Assembly (NCBI GenBank): GCA_949285935.1
Contig: CASEAH010000031.1
Span: 1-49,637, forward strand
Direction: 5' to 3'
Length of the DNA stretch: 49,637 nucleotides
DNA from: an uncultured Oscillospiraceae bacterium
GTDB taxonomy: Bacteria > Bacillota > Clostridia > Oscillospirales > Ruminococcaceae
Within the stretch, counting starts at the first letter, position 1. Each line of letters starts with the position of its first letter. Positions 33,096 to 42,211 of the stretch are shown one piece after another. Under the pieces are notes generated by a model, which saw only the letters and a program-made list of their open reading frames with translations, ran no database searches and had not been told where the DNA came from. The position numbers and the translations under genes were made by a program.

Positions 33096-35183
33096 TTGAA
33101 ACAATATATGGCCGACAAGATCAGAAACGTTGCAATTGCGGGTCACAGTGGCGCCGGCAAAACCTCCCTCGCCGAAGCGATGCTCTTCCGGGCAGGCGCG
33201 ACGGACAGACTGGGCAAGACTGCCGAAGGCAACACCGTGTGCGACTTTGACCCCGAAGAGATCAAACGCAAAGTAACCGTGGCATCCACCGTAGCCCCTA
33301 TGGAATGGAAAGATACCAAGATCAACCTCATCGACACCCCGGGTCTGTTTGACTTTGCCGCCGGCATGCGGGAAGGTATCCGCGCCGCGGCCACCGTGCT
33401 CATTGTGGTTTCCGGAAAGTCCGGCGTCAATGTGGGCACCGAGAAGGCCTACAGCATGGCCACCGAGATGGGCAAGTGCAAGGTGTTCTTCATCAATAAG
33501 ATGGACCAGGAGAACGCCGACTTTTACAAGGTCATTGCCCAGATGAAAGAGACCTTCGGCAACAGCATCTGCCCCATGGTCATCCCTTACGTTGAAAATC
33601 ACAAGGTTGTCTGCTATATCAACCTTGTCACCGATACAGTATTCGCTTACGCCGCCGACGGCTCCCGCAAGGAGATCGACTCCGTTCCCGATGGCGCCGC
33701 CCAGGTGGTGGAGGAGATGAAGAACAGCCTTTACGAGGCCATCGCCGAAACCAGCGACGAAATGATGGACAAGTTCTTTGCGGGAGAGCCCTTCACACAT
33801 GAAGAAATCGAGCAGGGCTTGCTCAAGGGCGTCAAGGACAGCACCATCGCCCCCGTATTCTGCGGCTCGGCCCTTACCACCGAGGCCATTCATCCCCTCC
33901 TCAACGCTATGGTGAGCATCCTGCCCTCTGCGGCTGACAATGCCGGCGAGACCGCCACCGACAAGGATGGGAATGAAACTTACATCAAATGCTCCCTGGA
34001 CGATCCTCTGGCCGCTTATGTTTTCAAGACCGTGGCCGACCCCTTCGTGGGCAAATTGTCCTTTGTCAAGGTGGTGGCCGGCAAGCTTACCGCCGGATCT
34101 TCCCCCATCAACGCCCGCACCGGCAACCCGGAGCGGATGGGCAAGCTCCTCAGCGTCAAGGGCAAGAAGCAGGACGATACCGACTGCATTGTGGCCGGCG
34201 ACATCGGCGCGGTGACCAAGCTGGCTGAGTCGGTGACCGGCGATACCCTCTGCGATCCCAAGCGGGTGGTATCCTTCCGCACCACCAAATTCCCCGAGCC
34301 CTGCCTGAGCATGGCCATTGTGGTGAAGAACAAGGGCGATGAGGGCAAAATCGCCCAGGCGCTGGCCCGCCTGAAGGAAGAGGACCCCGCCATGGGCTTT
34401 GAAAATAATACTGAGACCCGGCAGCAGATCCTGTCCGGCCTGGGCGAGCAGCATCTGGACGTTATTGTGTCCAAGCTCAAAACCAAGTTCGGCATCGATG
34501 TGGGTCTGGAGAAACCCCGTGTCGCCTATCGGGAGACCATCCGCAAGAAGGTCAAGGTCCAGGGCCGCCACAAGAAGCAGTCCGGCGGACACGGCCAGTT
34601 TGGCGATGTGTGGATCGAGTTTGAGCCCTGCGAGGGCGAGGGCCTGGTCTTTGAAGAGAAGGTGTTCGGCGGCTCGGTGCCCAAGAACTTCTTCCCGGCG
34701 GTGGAAAAAGGCCTGCAGGAAAGCGTTAAGCGGGGCGTGGTGGCCGGTTATCCCATGGTTGGCATCAAGGCCACCCTGGTGGACGGCTCCTACCATCCTG
34801 TGGATTCCTCCGAAATGGCCTTCAAAACGGCGGCCTCTCTTGCCTACAAAGCGGGCCTGCCTCAGGCCAACCCGGTCATTCTGGAGCCGGTGGGCAGCCT
34901 GAAGGTCAAGGTTCCCGACGCCAATACCGGCGATATTATCGGCGAACTGAACAAGCGCCGCGGGCGTGTCATGGGCATGACGCCCACTCACGACAAGCGC
35001 CAGGAAATCGAAGCCGAAGTCCCCATGAGCGAAATGGCGGATTTTGCTACCGTCCTGCGCTCCATCAGCCAGGGCCGGGGCAGCTTCAGCCTGAAATTTG
35101 AACGGTATGAGCAGCTGCCCAAGGAAAAGGAAGCCGCGGTGGTGGAAGAAGCCAAGGCTCTCTGGAACGACGAAAAAGAGTAA
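33096..35183 (+). CDS. Elongation factor G-like GTPase (EF-G paralogue)
   Basis: A 695-residue translational GTPase. G1 is GHSGAGKT at 16-23, G3 is DTPG at 80-83 and G4 is NKMD at 134-137. Domains II to V of EF-G follow: GKLSFVKVVAGKL in domain II, GLGEQHLDVIVSKLK in domain III, SGGHGQFGDVWIEFEPCEG in domain IV and RRGRVMGM in domain V. The short switch region (FDPEEIKRKVTVASTVAPMEW) is characteristic of the second bacterial EF-G group, not of the main fusA product. Its role, housekeeping or stress-related ribosome work, is unsure. The start is a TTG 9 bases after GGGG; the ATG at 33108 is too far from that site. Confidence 0.9.
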   Translation: MKQYMADKIRNVAIAGHSGAGKTSLAEAMLFRAGATDRLGKTAEGNTVCDFDPEEIKRKVTVASTVAPMEWKDTKINLIDTPGLFDFAAGMREGIRAAATVLIVVSGKSGVNVGTEKAYSMATEMGKCKVFFINKMDQENADFYKVIAQMKETFGNSICPMVIPYVENHKVVCYINLVTDTVFAYAADGSRKEIDSVPDGAAQVVEEMKNSLYEAIAETSDEMMDKFFAGEPFTHEEIEQGLLKGVKDSTIAPVFCGSALTTEAIHPLLNAMVSILPSAADNAGETATDKDGNETYIKCSLDDPLAAYVFKTVADPFVGKLSFVKVVAGKLTAGSSPINARTGNPERMGKLLSVKGKKQDDTDCIVAGDIGAVTKLAESVTGDTLCDPKRVVSFRTTKFPEPCLSMAIVVKNKGDEGKIAQALARLKEEDPAMGFENNTETRQQILSGLGEQHLDVIVSKLKTKFGIDVGLEKPRVAYRETIRKKVKVQGRHKKQSGGHGQFGDVWIEFEPCEGEGLVFEEKVFGGSVPKNFFPAVEKGLQESVKRGVVAGYPMVGIKATLVDGSYHPVDSSEMAFKTAASLAYKAGLPQANPVILEPVGSLKVKVPDANTGDIIGELNKRRGRVMGMTPTHDKRQEIEAEVPMSEMADFATVLRSISQGRGSFSLKFERYEQLPKEKEAAVVEEAKALWNDEKE

Positions 35184-35194
35184 TCATGGTTTTT

Positions 35195-35232
35195 GCCGGC
35201 TGCGGGGCCTCCGGGCACCGCAGCCGGTTTTT
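35195..35232 (+). terminator. Terminator of the EF-G-like gene
   Basis: CCGGCTGCGG/CCGCAGCCGG (35196-35205, 35218-35227) followed by TTTTTC. Confidence 0.85.
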
Positions 35233-35574
35233 CTTGAGTAAAAAGCCTCCGGCTCTGCTGGGAAAGGTGTCCCCCAAAAACTTTTGCCCGGGGCGCCAGG
35301 CCGGGTGGTATGACAGCGGCAGGTGACCAACAAAAGTACCGCTGAAACAGCAGCGGCCCCATTACGGGCTGCTGAGCAAAGAATGCAGAGTCAACAGTGT
35401 TTAACCGGTTTGGAAGCACTTGCCGCAATTGCCTTTTGGGGCCGGAACAAGCCGCCGGCCTGGCCGCAGAAAAATTCAGGCGGCAGTCTCCCGGCGGCAC
35501 CCTGCTGCCACAGAAGCAGGCAGCTGCCCGGTTGGAAATTTCCAGGCCATGGCAGGCAGCCGGAAAGGAGAAAG

Positions 35575-35811
35575 ATGGACTACAAAAGAAGCCATTTGCT
35601 ATTGAACCTTGGGCTGGCCGCGGGAATCTTGCTGGGGCTGTTCAGCCTGATGACCACCATCCAGTGGGTAGGGATCCTGGGTGCTGTGCTGATGCTTGGG
35701 GGAATCTTTCAGGCAGAAATCTTCTACCGATGCCCCCGGTGCGGCGGACGGCTCAGCATTCGGGAGAAAAAGCCGGCCTTTTGTCCCCATTGCGGCAGCC
35801 CGCTGGCGTGA
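35575..35811 (+). CDS. Small membrane protein with C-terminal zinc ribbon
   Basis: A 78-residue protein. Two hydrophobic segments (LLLNLGLAAGILLGLFSLM and WVGILGAVLMLGGIFQA) are followed by C-P-R-C and C-P-H-C, a treble-clef or zinc-ribbon type tail. The start at 35575 follows AAAGGAG by 4 bases; the frame is open further upstream but there it is not coding-like. The combination is common in small uncharacterised Firmicute proteins. No function can be given. Confidence 0.7.
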   Translation: MDYKRSHLLLNLGLAAGILLGLFSLMTTIQWVGILGAVLMLGGIFQAEIFYRCPRCGGRLSIREKKPAFCPHCGSPLA

Positions 35812-36255
35812 TCCCTCAGGAATATGTCTCCCCGGCCCTCAAAACATCATCCAGCCGCAGCATGGCTGTGATCCTCACAAAAGAAGCTGCCGCAGGACCA
35901 AAATGCAGTTGCCATTTGCACAGAAAATGTTTATGGCAGCAGAAAGCCGGAACCTTTGGAGAGGCAGGACTGCTCCAAAAGATTCCGGTTTTGTACACTG
36001 TTTTGATAGAGCAATTTTTGGATGGTACTTACAGGAAAGAAATGACGCTCAATTTTGGACACTTTGCCATATCCCAATTTCATCGTGAACATGATGGGGA
36101 TTCACATGCCATTGTTATACTTGACTGCGGAACAAGGGTAAGTGCATCCAGCAGAATCTGTTAGGTTGGTGATGAATCTGGCCTGAATTTGGCCTGTTGC
36201 TAATATCTGCGCATTTCCTGAAAACCGTATTTAAGCGTCCCCCATTTCGGAAAGA
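35812..36255. other. Gene-free region before a small repeat element
   Basis: Several short frames are open, but none is convincing. The base composition falls toward AT from about 35980 on, which fits decayed foreign DNA. Confidence 0.4.
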
Positions 36256-36398
36256 GGCTGCTGCAAAATAGATATTCAAAAATTATGCACAAAATCGGCC
36301 CTCGCAGGAAGCCAGGAAAGCTTCTTTGGAGGGCCGATTTTCGTTATGGTTTCTGATTTTGTGCGGGCTGCTGTTGCATTTTTATTTTGCAACAACCC
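36256..36398. mobile_element. MITE-like element of 143 bp with imperfect terminal inverted repeats
   Basis: The left end GGCTGCTGCAAAATAGATAT and the complement of the right end, GGTTGTTGCAAAATAAAAAT, match at most positions. Inside, AAAATCGGCCCTC (36291-36303) pairs with GAGGGCCGATTTT (36329-36341). There is no coding capacity. The ends resemble those of several Firmicute insertion sequences that begin with a GGCTGTTGCAAAA-like motif, so it is likely a non-autonomous derivative. Confidence 0.5.
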
Positions 36399-36623
36399 AA
36401 GACTTTTGACGATTTTATGGGCTGCTCCCTTTACCAACCGTTCCAGTGAAGCCATGAGCCGGATTGTCAGGCTGCCATCCGCATTAACGGAAGTACAGCC
36501 CGGGGACCCATACTGGCTTTGTCAGGAAGCAGAACCGTACCCGGAGAAACCGGGATGCCTCTGGGCGTATAGCCAAAAACCGGCATAATCAGCTTCCGGC
36601 AGGACGATCAGCAAGGGACGCGT
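36399..36623. other. Intergenic tail between the MITE-like element and folT
   Basis: No gene is supported. No clear terminator for the minus-strand transporter gene could be assigned here. Confidence 0.4.
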
Positions 36624-37247
36624 TCAGAACCAGGGGATACGGCGGCCGGGCTGGGGAGGAGTCAGGCGCAGCTGGGCTGTGACAGGCAGCATCAATCCCA
36701 GGAAGAGAGCCAGGAAAGCGGTCTCAATGGGCAGCATCACCAGATTTTTGACAATGCTTTTGGCCAGATAGTAGAGATAGCCCTTGCCATAGATCATGGA
36801 GCTCCACAGCGCCCCCAGCCCCACATTAACCAGCAGATTCACCGCCAGCTTGCACAGAAAGATGCGCAGGATGGTGATTCTGGCCCGGTAAAGGAACAGG
36901 GCATACGTAAAAGCGCCCATCATGGCAGTAAGGACGTAGCCGGGAAAGAAGCCGCCGGTGGGGTGGATCACAAAGCCCAGCAGATCACTGGCCATTCCGT
37001 AAAGCAGCGCCCACAGGGGCCCCAGAAGGACGCCGGTGAGGCCGGTGACAAAAAAGCTGAAATAGACCCGGAGATTGTCGCCCAGAGGGATAAAGAAGGA
37101 GCTGACCACGATCCGCAGGGCCAGCAGCAGGGCTGCCAGGACCATGGTGCGGAAGGAGCCCATTTCCGCCAGGGCGCTGCGCCACCAGGCAGGGCTCCAT
37201 GGCCCGGGCAGAAGGACAGGGGACGGCTTGGATGTGATTTTGGACAT
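36624..37247 (-). CDS. folT: Folate-type ECF transporter S component
   Basis: A 207-residue membrane protein with about six hydrophobic segments. LRVYFSFFVTGLTGVLLGPLWALLYGMASDLLGF and the C-terminal LVNVGLGALWSSMIYGKGY with SIVKNLVMLPIE fit the FolT subfamily of ECF S components, which capture folates and work with a shared EcfA-EcfA'-EcfT module encoded elsewhere. The start at 37247 follows AGGAGG. It is the only minus-strand gene in the 29-49 kb part. A promoter at 37588-37616 and a long structured leader point to control by a folate riboswitch. Confidence 0.88.
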   Translation of the reverse strand: MSKITSKPSPVLLPGPWSPAWWRSALAEMGSFRTMVLAALLLALRIVVSSFFIPLGDNLRVYFSFFVTGLTGVLLGPLWALLYGMASDLLGFVIHPTGGFFPGYVLTAMMGAFTYALFLYRARITILRIFLCKLAVNLLVNVGLGALWSSMIYGKGYLYYLAKSIVKNLVMLPIETAFLALFLGLMLPVTAQLRLTPPQPGRRIPWF

Positions 37248-37318
37248 AAAAATACCTCCTCTTTGATGCAAAAAACATCTTCACGTTGCTGCACAAAGAG
37301 AAGGCCCACGGGACAGAA

Positions 37319-37338
37319 AAAAGAGCGCCCGCGCTTCA
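37319..37338 (-). terminator. Weak terminator-like element in the folT leader
   Basis: On the minus strand AGCG-CGGG-CGCT is followed directly by a run of six T. It lies between the putative aptamer and folT, as expected for transcription attenuation, but the stem is short. Confidence 0.4.
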
Positions 37339-37423
37339 CCTGTGTAACAGCGGGATGCGGGGCCCGCACCGCAAGCGAAAGTCTCATCCACCAAACATAT
37401 TTGGCGGAAAAGAGACCCTTTCC

Positions 37424-37550
37424 GGACACCGCCATCCCCTGCAAGAGAACCGGCAGCACCGGAGAAACGCTTTTCGTCCGCCCGGCAACTCCCCGTCCGG
37501 GCGGCACTGCAACGCTCCAGGGAGCGTAACGCACAGGACCCTACTCTGTC
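37424..37550 (-). promoter_or_regulatory. Probable tetrahydrofolate riboswitch-like aptamer before folT
   Basis: Read on the minus strand, the leader contains blocks in the order found in the THF riboswitch class: GAGTAG, then GCGTT (followed by an extra hairpin CGCTCC-CTGGAGCG), then AGTGCC, a stem CCGCCCGG/CCGGGCGG closing the loop ACGGGGAGTTG (consensus GGGATGTTG), then ACGAAAAGCG. GACA at the 5' end pairs with TGTC at the 3' end as a P1-like stem. The 3' block CATCCGCTCC of the class is not matched, so this is a diverged member or a look-alike. Confidence 0.5.
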
Positions 37551-37587
37551 TTTTGGAACCGCCGCCACATAAGCGGGGTTCCCGCTC

Positions 37588-37616
37588 ATCATACCATTAT
37601 TTCCCTTCTGTGGCAA
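37588..37616 (-). promoter_or_regulatory. Promoter of the folT leader
   Basis: Minus strand TTGCCA (37611-37616), 17 bases, TATGAT (37588-37593). It would give a leader of about 330 bases before folT. Confidence 0.6.
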
Positions 37617-37713
37617 GTGGCAGAGCATATTTCACCTATTCCTGCCCATATCATAGAAACATACCCTGCCGGAGCTGTGCCCGGCACAATTTACAGAACA
37701 GGGGGCTGGAACG

Positions 37714-38196
37714 ATGGTCACATGGACCTTCCGGTTTCATAAAAAAATTGCCCTGGCCGTGCTGGGAGGGCTTGCTGCGGCAACCGTGACTGCCGTGGCC
37801 CTTTCCACACCCTGGGCCGGAGCGGTGAGTGTGTTGGGACGGGGGACATCCACTGCCGCCGCCACCAATGAGGAACGGGTAGAGTTTATTGCCGCCCGGG
37901 GGCTGGAGGTGGAGCAGGTCCCTATTTCCAAGATGGAGGTGACCATCCCTGCGGAATTTGATTCCATCTATGTGGGTTACAACCAGATCCAGCAAAGCCA
38001 GGGCTTTGACCTGGAAAAATACCGGGGGAGAACGGTGACAAAATACAGCTATGCGGTCAAGGCGCCTCAGGGCCAGGAGCCCCGGATGGTGGCCAGTCTG
38101 CTGGTGTATGAGGACCGGGTGATCGGTGCGGACCTTTCTGCCCGGGAACTGGGAGGGATGATCCGCGCGCTGGAAGGAGAAACCGCAGAGCCGTAA
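37714..38196 (+). CDS. DUF4830-family secreted or membrane-anchored protein
   Basis: A 160-residue protein. Residues 9-38 form a signal peptide or membrane anchor (KKIALAVLGGLAAATVTAVA). The rest carries the DUF4830 pattern: RVEFIAARGLEVEQVPISK, then VTIPAEFDSIYVGYNQIQQS, FDLEKYRGRTVTKYSY and a final strand LLVYEDRVIGADL. The family is common in Clostridia and uncharacterised. AGGGGG precedes the ATG. It is followed 87 bases later by the pseudouridine synthase. Confidence 0.85.
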   Translation: MVTWTFRFHKKIALAVLGGLAAATVTAVALSTPWAGAVSVLGRGTSTAAATNEERVEFIAARGLEVEQVPISKMEVTIPAEFDSIYVGYNQIQQSQGFDLEKYRGRTVTKYSYAVKAPQGQEPRMVASLLVYEDRVIGADLSARELGGMIRALEGETAEP

Positions 38197-38283
38197 AAGC
38201 TGTTGGGAGCAAAGTTACTGGAAAGCTTCCGGGTTTCCTGCTATACTGAATAAAAAGGCAGGAACAGGGAGGCGGTGGACCCC

Positions 38284-38988
38284 ATGAAACCGGAACGTCT
38301 GGATAAAATCCTGGCAGCTCAGGGGGGATGGTCCCGGAAAGACGTCAAGGCGCTGGTAAGCAGGGGAGCGGTGGCAGTCAACGGACAGACGGCCCTCCGG
38401 CCGGAGCAGAAGGTGGATCCGGAACGGGATCAGGTGACGGTGGAAGGCCGGGCGGTAACGCTGCGCCGGCATATCTATCTGCTGCTCAACAAACCGGCAG
38501 GAGTGGTATCTGCCACCCGGGATCCCCGGGAGAGGACGGTGGTGGATCTGGTGCCTGAACCGCTGCGCCGCCGGGGAATCTTTCCTGCGGGGCGGCTGGA
38601 TAAGGATACCACGGGAATGATGATCCTGACAGACGACGGAGATTTTGCCCACCGCATTCTTTCACCGCGAAACCACGTCCCCAAAACCTATCTGGCCCGG
38701 CTGGACCGGCCGGTGACAGCGGAAATGGAAACCGCCTTTGCGGCGGGGATCCCCCTCAAGGACGGGGACTGCCTGCCCGCCCGGTTGGAACGGGTGGAGG
38801 AGGATCTTGCCCGGGTCACCATCTGCGAAGGAATGTACCATCAGATCAAGCGGATGTTCGGCGTTTGCGGGGCCCGGGTGGTGGCTTTGCAGCGCATCTC
38901 CATGGGCGGGCTGGAGCTGGACGGTACTCTGGCCGAAGGAGAGTGCCGGGAGCTGCGGAAAGAAGAACTGGCCCGGATCCGGGGCTGA
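38284..38988 (+). CDS. RsuA/RluB-family pseudouridine synthase
   Basis: A 234-residue rRNA-modifying enzyme. Residues 4-60 are an S4 RNA-binding domain (RLDKILAAQGGWSRKDVKAL). The catalytic Asp is D106 in FPAGRLDKDTTGM, and KTYLARL and MYHQIKRMFG are the other family motifs. The length suggests RsuA (16S U516); the exact target cannot be proven. The ATG at 38284 is preferred over a GTG nine bases upstream because GGGAGG lies 11 bases before it. A terminator follows at 39045. Confidence 0.9.
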   Translation: MKPERLDKILAAQGGWSRKDVKALVSRGAVAVNGQTALRPEQKVDPERDQVTVEGRAVTLRRHIYLLLNKPAGVVSATRDPRERTVVDLVPEPLRRRGIFPAGRLDKDTTGMMILTDDGDFAHRILSPRNHVPKTYLARLDRPVTAEMETAFAAGIPLKDGDCLPARLERVEEDLARVTICEGMYHQIKRMFGVCGARVVALQRISMGGLELDGTLAEGECRELRKEELARIRG

Positions 38989-39044
38989 AGATCACGGCAC
39001 CAACACGGTTTATTCATACAATCTCAACAAATATGTGATAAAAT

Positions 39045-39082
39045 AGCACCGGACTGACAAAAAACGCCGGTGCTGTTTTCTG
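39045..39082 (+). terminator. Terminator of the pseudouridine synthase gene
   Basis: AGCACCGG/CCGGTGCT (39045-39052, 39067-39074) followed by GTTTTCTGTTTT. Confidence 0.75.
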
Positions 39083-39242
39083 TTTTGGTCGAAATCCCCT
39101 TTGCTTCCCAAGTAGGGAAAATGACAGGCTAAACCCGCGTCAAATCTGGCTTTTTTAGCATTGTTGCAATATTTTTTTGCCCATTCCTAACGGAAATGTC
39201 CAATAAATGGACGCAAAACAACAATTTATACGAAAAAATATG

Positions 39243-39271
39243 TTGCAAATGCACAAAGAAAATTGTACAAT
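39243..39271 (+). promoter_or_regulatory. Promoter of the CdaR-FtsEX operon
   Basis: TTGCAA (39243-39248), 17 bases, TACAAT (39266-39271). Confidence 0.65.
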
Positions 39272-39359
39272 AAGCTTGATTGGCTGCGCTGGTGCAGCGG
39301 ATGCCCTGCATGGCAGCAAGCGGCAAGACTGAAATAGAAAGGTGAAGAGGGGTAGAGTT

Positions 39360-40445
39360 ATGTCCAACAGATTGTTCCAGGGCCTTGTGTATCAGATGCG
39401 CGACACCATTGACCGTGTTATCGGCGTCGTGGATGAAAACGCCACCATTATCGCCTGCAGCGACCTGACCAAGATCGGGGAACCCAATGACTTCCTGGCC
39501 ATTGACCTGGGAGAAAACAACGACCTGTTTGTTCGGGACGGGATCACCTACAAGCCCTTCGGCTCCAAAATGAAGGCGGAGTACGCGGTGTTTGTATCCG
39601 GCACCGACGAGCTGGCCGCCAAGCTGTGCAGCGTGCTGACGGTTTCCCTGAGTAACATCAAGCAGTACTACGACGAGAAATATGACCGCAGCAATTTCAT
39701 CAAGAATGTGATTCTGGACAATATCCTTCCCGGCGATATTTTTGTCAAGGCCCGGGAGCTTCACTTCAGCGCCGAGGTCAGCCGGGTGGTGCTACTGATC
39801 CGCATTGTGTCTGCCAACGATATTTCTGCCTTTGACGTGATCCAGAACCTGTTTCCGGACAAGCAGAAGGACTTCGTCTTCAACATCAGCGAAAGCGATA
39901 TTGTTCTGGTCAAGGAGATCAAGAGCGGCATCGAGACCAAGGATCTGGAAAAGCTGGCCCGCTCCATTGTGGACACCCTGGGCAGCGAGTTCTACACCAA
40001 GGTGGTAGTGGGGATCGGCACCGTGGTCACCGGGGTCAAGGATCTGGCCCGGTCCTTCCGGGAAGCCCAGGCCGCCCTGGAGGTGGGCAAGGTCTTTGAT
40101 ACCGAGAAGCTGATTGTCAGCTATGATAACCTGGGGATTGCCCGGATTATCTATCAGCTGCCCACCACTCTGTGCGAAATGTTCCTGCGGGAGGTCTTTA
40201 AGAAGGGCTCCATTGAAAGCCTGGATCAGGAGACTCTCTTTACCATTCAGAAATTCTTTGAAAACAACCTGAACGTTTCCGAGACTTCCCGGAAGCTTTT
40301 TGTCCACCGGAACACGTTGGTGTACCGTCTGGAAAAGATCAAGAAGCTGACCGGGCTGGACCTGCGGGAATTTGACCATGCCATCATCTTCAAGGTGGCC
40401 CTGATGGTCAAAAAGTACCTGACAGCCAACCCTGTCAAGTACTGA
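39360..40445 (+). CDS. PucR/CdaR-family transcriptional regulator
   Basis: A 361-residue regulator. Residues 1-110 form a sensor-like domain, the middle (VVLLIRIVSANDISAFDV to GIGTVVTGVKDLARSFREA) is a GGDEF-related domain of CdaR proteins, and the end is a PucR-type helix-turn-helix (NNLNVSETSRKLFVHRNTLVYRLEKIKKLTGLDLR). The ATG at 39360 follows GAGGGG; a GTG six codons upstream is less well placed. Genes of this type sit before ftsE in many Clostridia, which suggests a role in cell-envelope or division control. The ligand is unknown. Confidence 0.88.
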   Translation: MSNRLFQGLVYQMRDTIDRVIGVVDENATIIACSDLTKIGEPNDFLAIDLGENNDLFVRDGITYKPFGSKMKAEYAVFVSGTDELAAKLCSVLTVSLSNIKQYYDEKYDRSNFIKNVILDNILPGDIFVKARELHFSAEVSRVVLLIRIVSANDISAFDVIQNLFPDKQKDFVFNISESDIVLVKEIKSGIETKDLEKLARSIVDTLGSEFYTKVVVGIGTVVTGVKDLARSFREAQAALEVGKVFDTEKLIVSYDNLGIARIIYQLPTTLCEMFLREVFKKGSIESLDQETLFTIQKFFENNLNVSETSRKLFVHRNTLVYRLEKIKKLTGLDLREFDHAIIFKVALMVKKYLTANPVKY

Positions 40446-40544
40446 ACCCTGCCGGGACAGCATGGGAAACAGTGACAGCATAGTGTAACGTGCCCCGGCA
40501 GGCCGGCCCCGCCGGGGCAAAGAAAACTATGAGGCGGTGAACCA

Positions 40545-41237
40545 GTGATTCGATTTACAGGTGTGTCCAAGACCTACTCAACGGGAGTGGACGCCCTCCG
40601 GGATGTAAACCTCACCATACACAAAGGGGAGTTTGTTTTTGTGGTGGGGCATTCCGGCGCGGGAAAAAGCACCCTTATTAAACTGCTTCTGCGGGAGCTG
40701 GTCCCTACAAAAGGGACGGTGATGGTCAACGGGTACAACCTTTGCACCATGAAACGCAAGGAGATCCCCGGCTTCCGCCGGACCATTGGGGTGGTGTTTC
40801 AGGATTTCCGTCTGATCCCATCCATGACCGTGTACGAGAATGTGGCCTTTGCCCTTCAGGTCACCAATGTTTCCAGCAAATACATACGCCGCCGGGTCCC
40901 CTATGTGCTGGACCTGCTGGGTCTGGCGGGCAAGGCCCGCTGCCTGCCCCAGGAAATCTCGGGCGGGGAGCAGCAGCGGGTGGCGCTGGCCCGGGCTCTG
41001 GTGAACAACCCGGCCCTCATCATTGCGGACGAGCCCACCGGCAACATCGATCCAGAGCTGTCCTACGAGATTGTGGATCTGCTCAATGAGATCAACAAAT
41101 GCGGCACCACGGTGCTGATGGTGACCCACGCCCACGATCTGGTAGGCTGCTTTGACCGGCGGGTCATCGAACTGGAGAACGGGCGGATCGTTTCGGACAA
41201 GCCGGGAGGGACACGACATGACCAGCAGCGGCTTTAA
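40545..41237 (+). CDS. ftsE: Cell division ATP-binding protein FtsE
   Basis: A 230-residue ABC ATPase. Walker A GHSGAGKS at 35-42, signature SGGEQ at 139-143 and Walker [14 protein letters not shown] from 158 are complete. FtsE and FtsX form a membrane complex that activates a periplasmic or wall hydrolase through ATP binding. The start is a GTG, preceded by GAGGCGG. The gene overlaps ftsX by 20 bases. Confidence 0.96.
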   Translation: MIRFTGVSKTYSTGVDALRDVNLTIHKGEFVFVVGHSGAGKSTLIKLLLRELVPTKGTVMVNGYNLCTMKRKEIPGFRRTIGVVFQDFRLIPSMTVYENVAFALQVTNVSSKYIRRRVPYVLDLLGLAGKARCLPQEISGGEQQRVALARALVNNPALIIADEPTGNIDPELSYEIVDLLNEINKCGTTVLMVTHAHDLVGCFDRRVIELENGRIVSDKPGGTRHDQQRL

Positions 41238-42123
41238 ATATCTGGTAAAGGAAGGCGCCCACAATATCAAGGCCAACCGGCAGATGTCTTTGGCCTCCAT
41301 CGGGGTGCTGGTGGCCTGCATGCTCCTGATCGGTGCAGCTGTGCTGTTCAGTCTCAACGTAAACGCCATCATGGGCTACATCGAGAGCCAGAACGAAGTG
41401 GTGGTTTTTGTGGAGGACAACGCCAGCCAAAGTACCCTGGACCTGCTGGATCAGGAACTGAAGGGAATGGACAATGTCTCTTCGGTGCGCTTCGTATCCC
41501 GGGAGGACGGCCTGCTTGGCATGATGGAACAGATCCCCGACTCTGCCTATCTGCTGGACGGGCTGATGGATGATAATCCCCTGCCTCCTTCCTATGTCAT
41601 CAAACTGCGGGACCTGGGCAGGATGGACGCCACACTGGAGAAGATCGGTGCGCTGCCCGGCGTGCTCCAGATAAGCGCCCCCACCGATGTGGCCGCCACC
41701 CTTACCGACATCAAAACCGGCGTCAGTGTGGCGGGTACCTTTATTGTGTCCATTTTGGCCATGGTGTCGGTCATCATTGTTTCCAACACCATCAAAGTCA
41801 CCATCTTTAACCGGCGCAAGGAGATCAACATTATGAAATATGTGGGGGCTACCGATGCCTTCATCCGTCTGCCTTTTATGGTGGAAGGGATGATCATCGG
41901 ACTGATTTCCGCCCTCCTCTCCTTTGGCGTCCTGTGGGTGGGCTATGAGTATGTGATGCAGTGGATCGGGGATGCTCCCTCTTCCTGGCTGCAGCTGGTT
42001 TACCAGAATCTGGTGGCCTTCCCGGACATCGCTCCCTGGATGTTCCTGGGCTTTTCCGGGGCGGGAGTGGGCTTCGGAATGGCCGGCAGTCTCTTTTTTG
42101 TGGGACGGTACCTGAAGGTATAG
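41218..42123 (+). CDS. ftsX: Cell division membrane protein FtsX
   Basis: A 301-residue permease-like protein. The N-terminus [20 protein letters not shown] and first membrane segment (SIGVLVACMLLIGAAVLFSL) are FtsX hallmarks, followed by the extracellular loop (VVVFVEDNASQSTLDLLDQE), and three further segments at about 180-290. It does not move a substrate but passes the ATPase signal of FtsE to the outside. The start at 41218, after CGGGAGGG, is chosen over an earlier in-frame start inside ftsE. The M23 protein encoded next is the likely hydrolase partner. Confidence 0.95.
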   Translation: MTSSGFKYLVKEGAHNIKANRQMSLASIGVLVACMLLIGAAVLFSLNVNAIMGYIESQNEVVVFVEDNASQSTLDLLDQELKGMDNVSSVRFVSREDGLLGMMEQIPDSAYLLDGLMDDNPLPPSYVIKLRDLGRMDATLEKIGALPGVLQISAPTDVAATLTDIKTGVSVAGTFIVSILAMVSVIIVSNTIKVTIFNRRKEINIMKYVGATDAFIRLPFMVEGMIIGLISALLSFGVLWVGYEYVMQWIGDAPSSWLQLVYQNLVAFPDIAPWMFLGFSGAGVGFGMAGSLFFVGRYLKV

Positions 42124-42211
42124 CGTCCCGGTTCCCGGGAACCCTGACGGCGTGATCCGGCCTGCGGTTCCCACCCCTCTTTGCCCCCAAGAAAGGAAGT
42201 GCACCCCAACC

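Noticed and set aside
36346-36588. An 80-codon frame at the right side of the MITE-like element
   Set aside because: It runs through the terminal inverted repeat, has no ribosome site and has no recognisable similarity.
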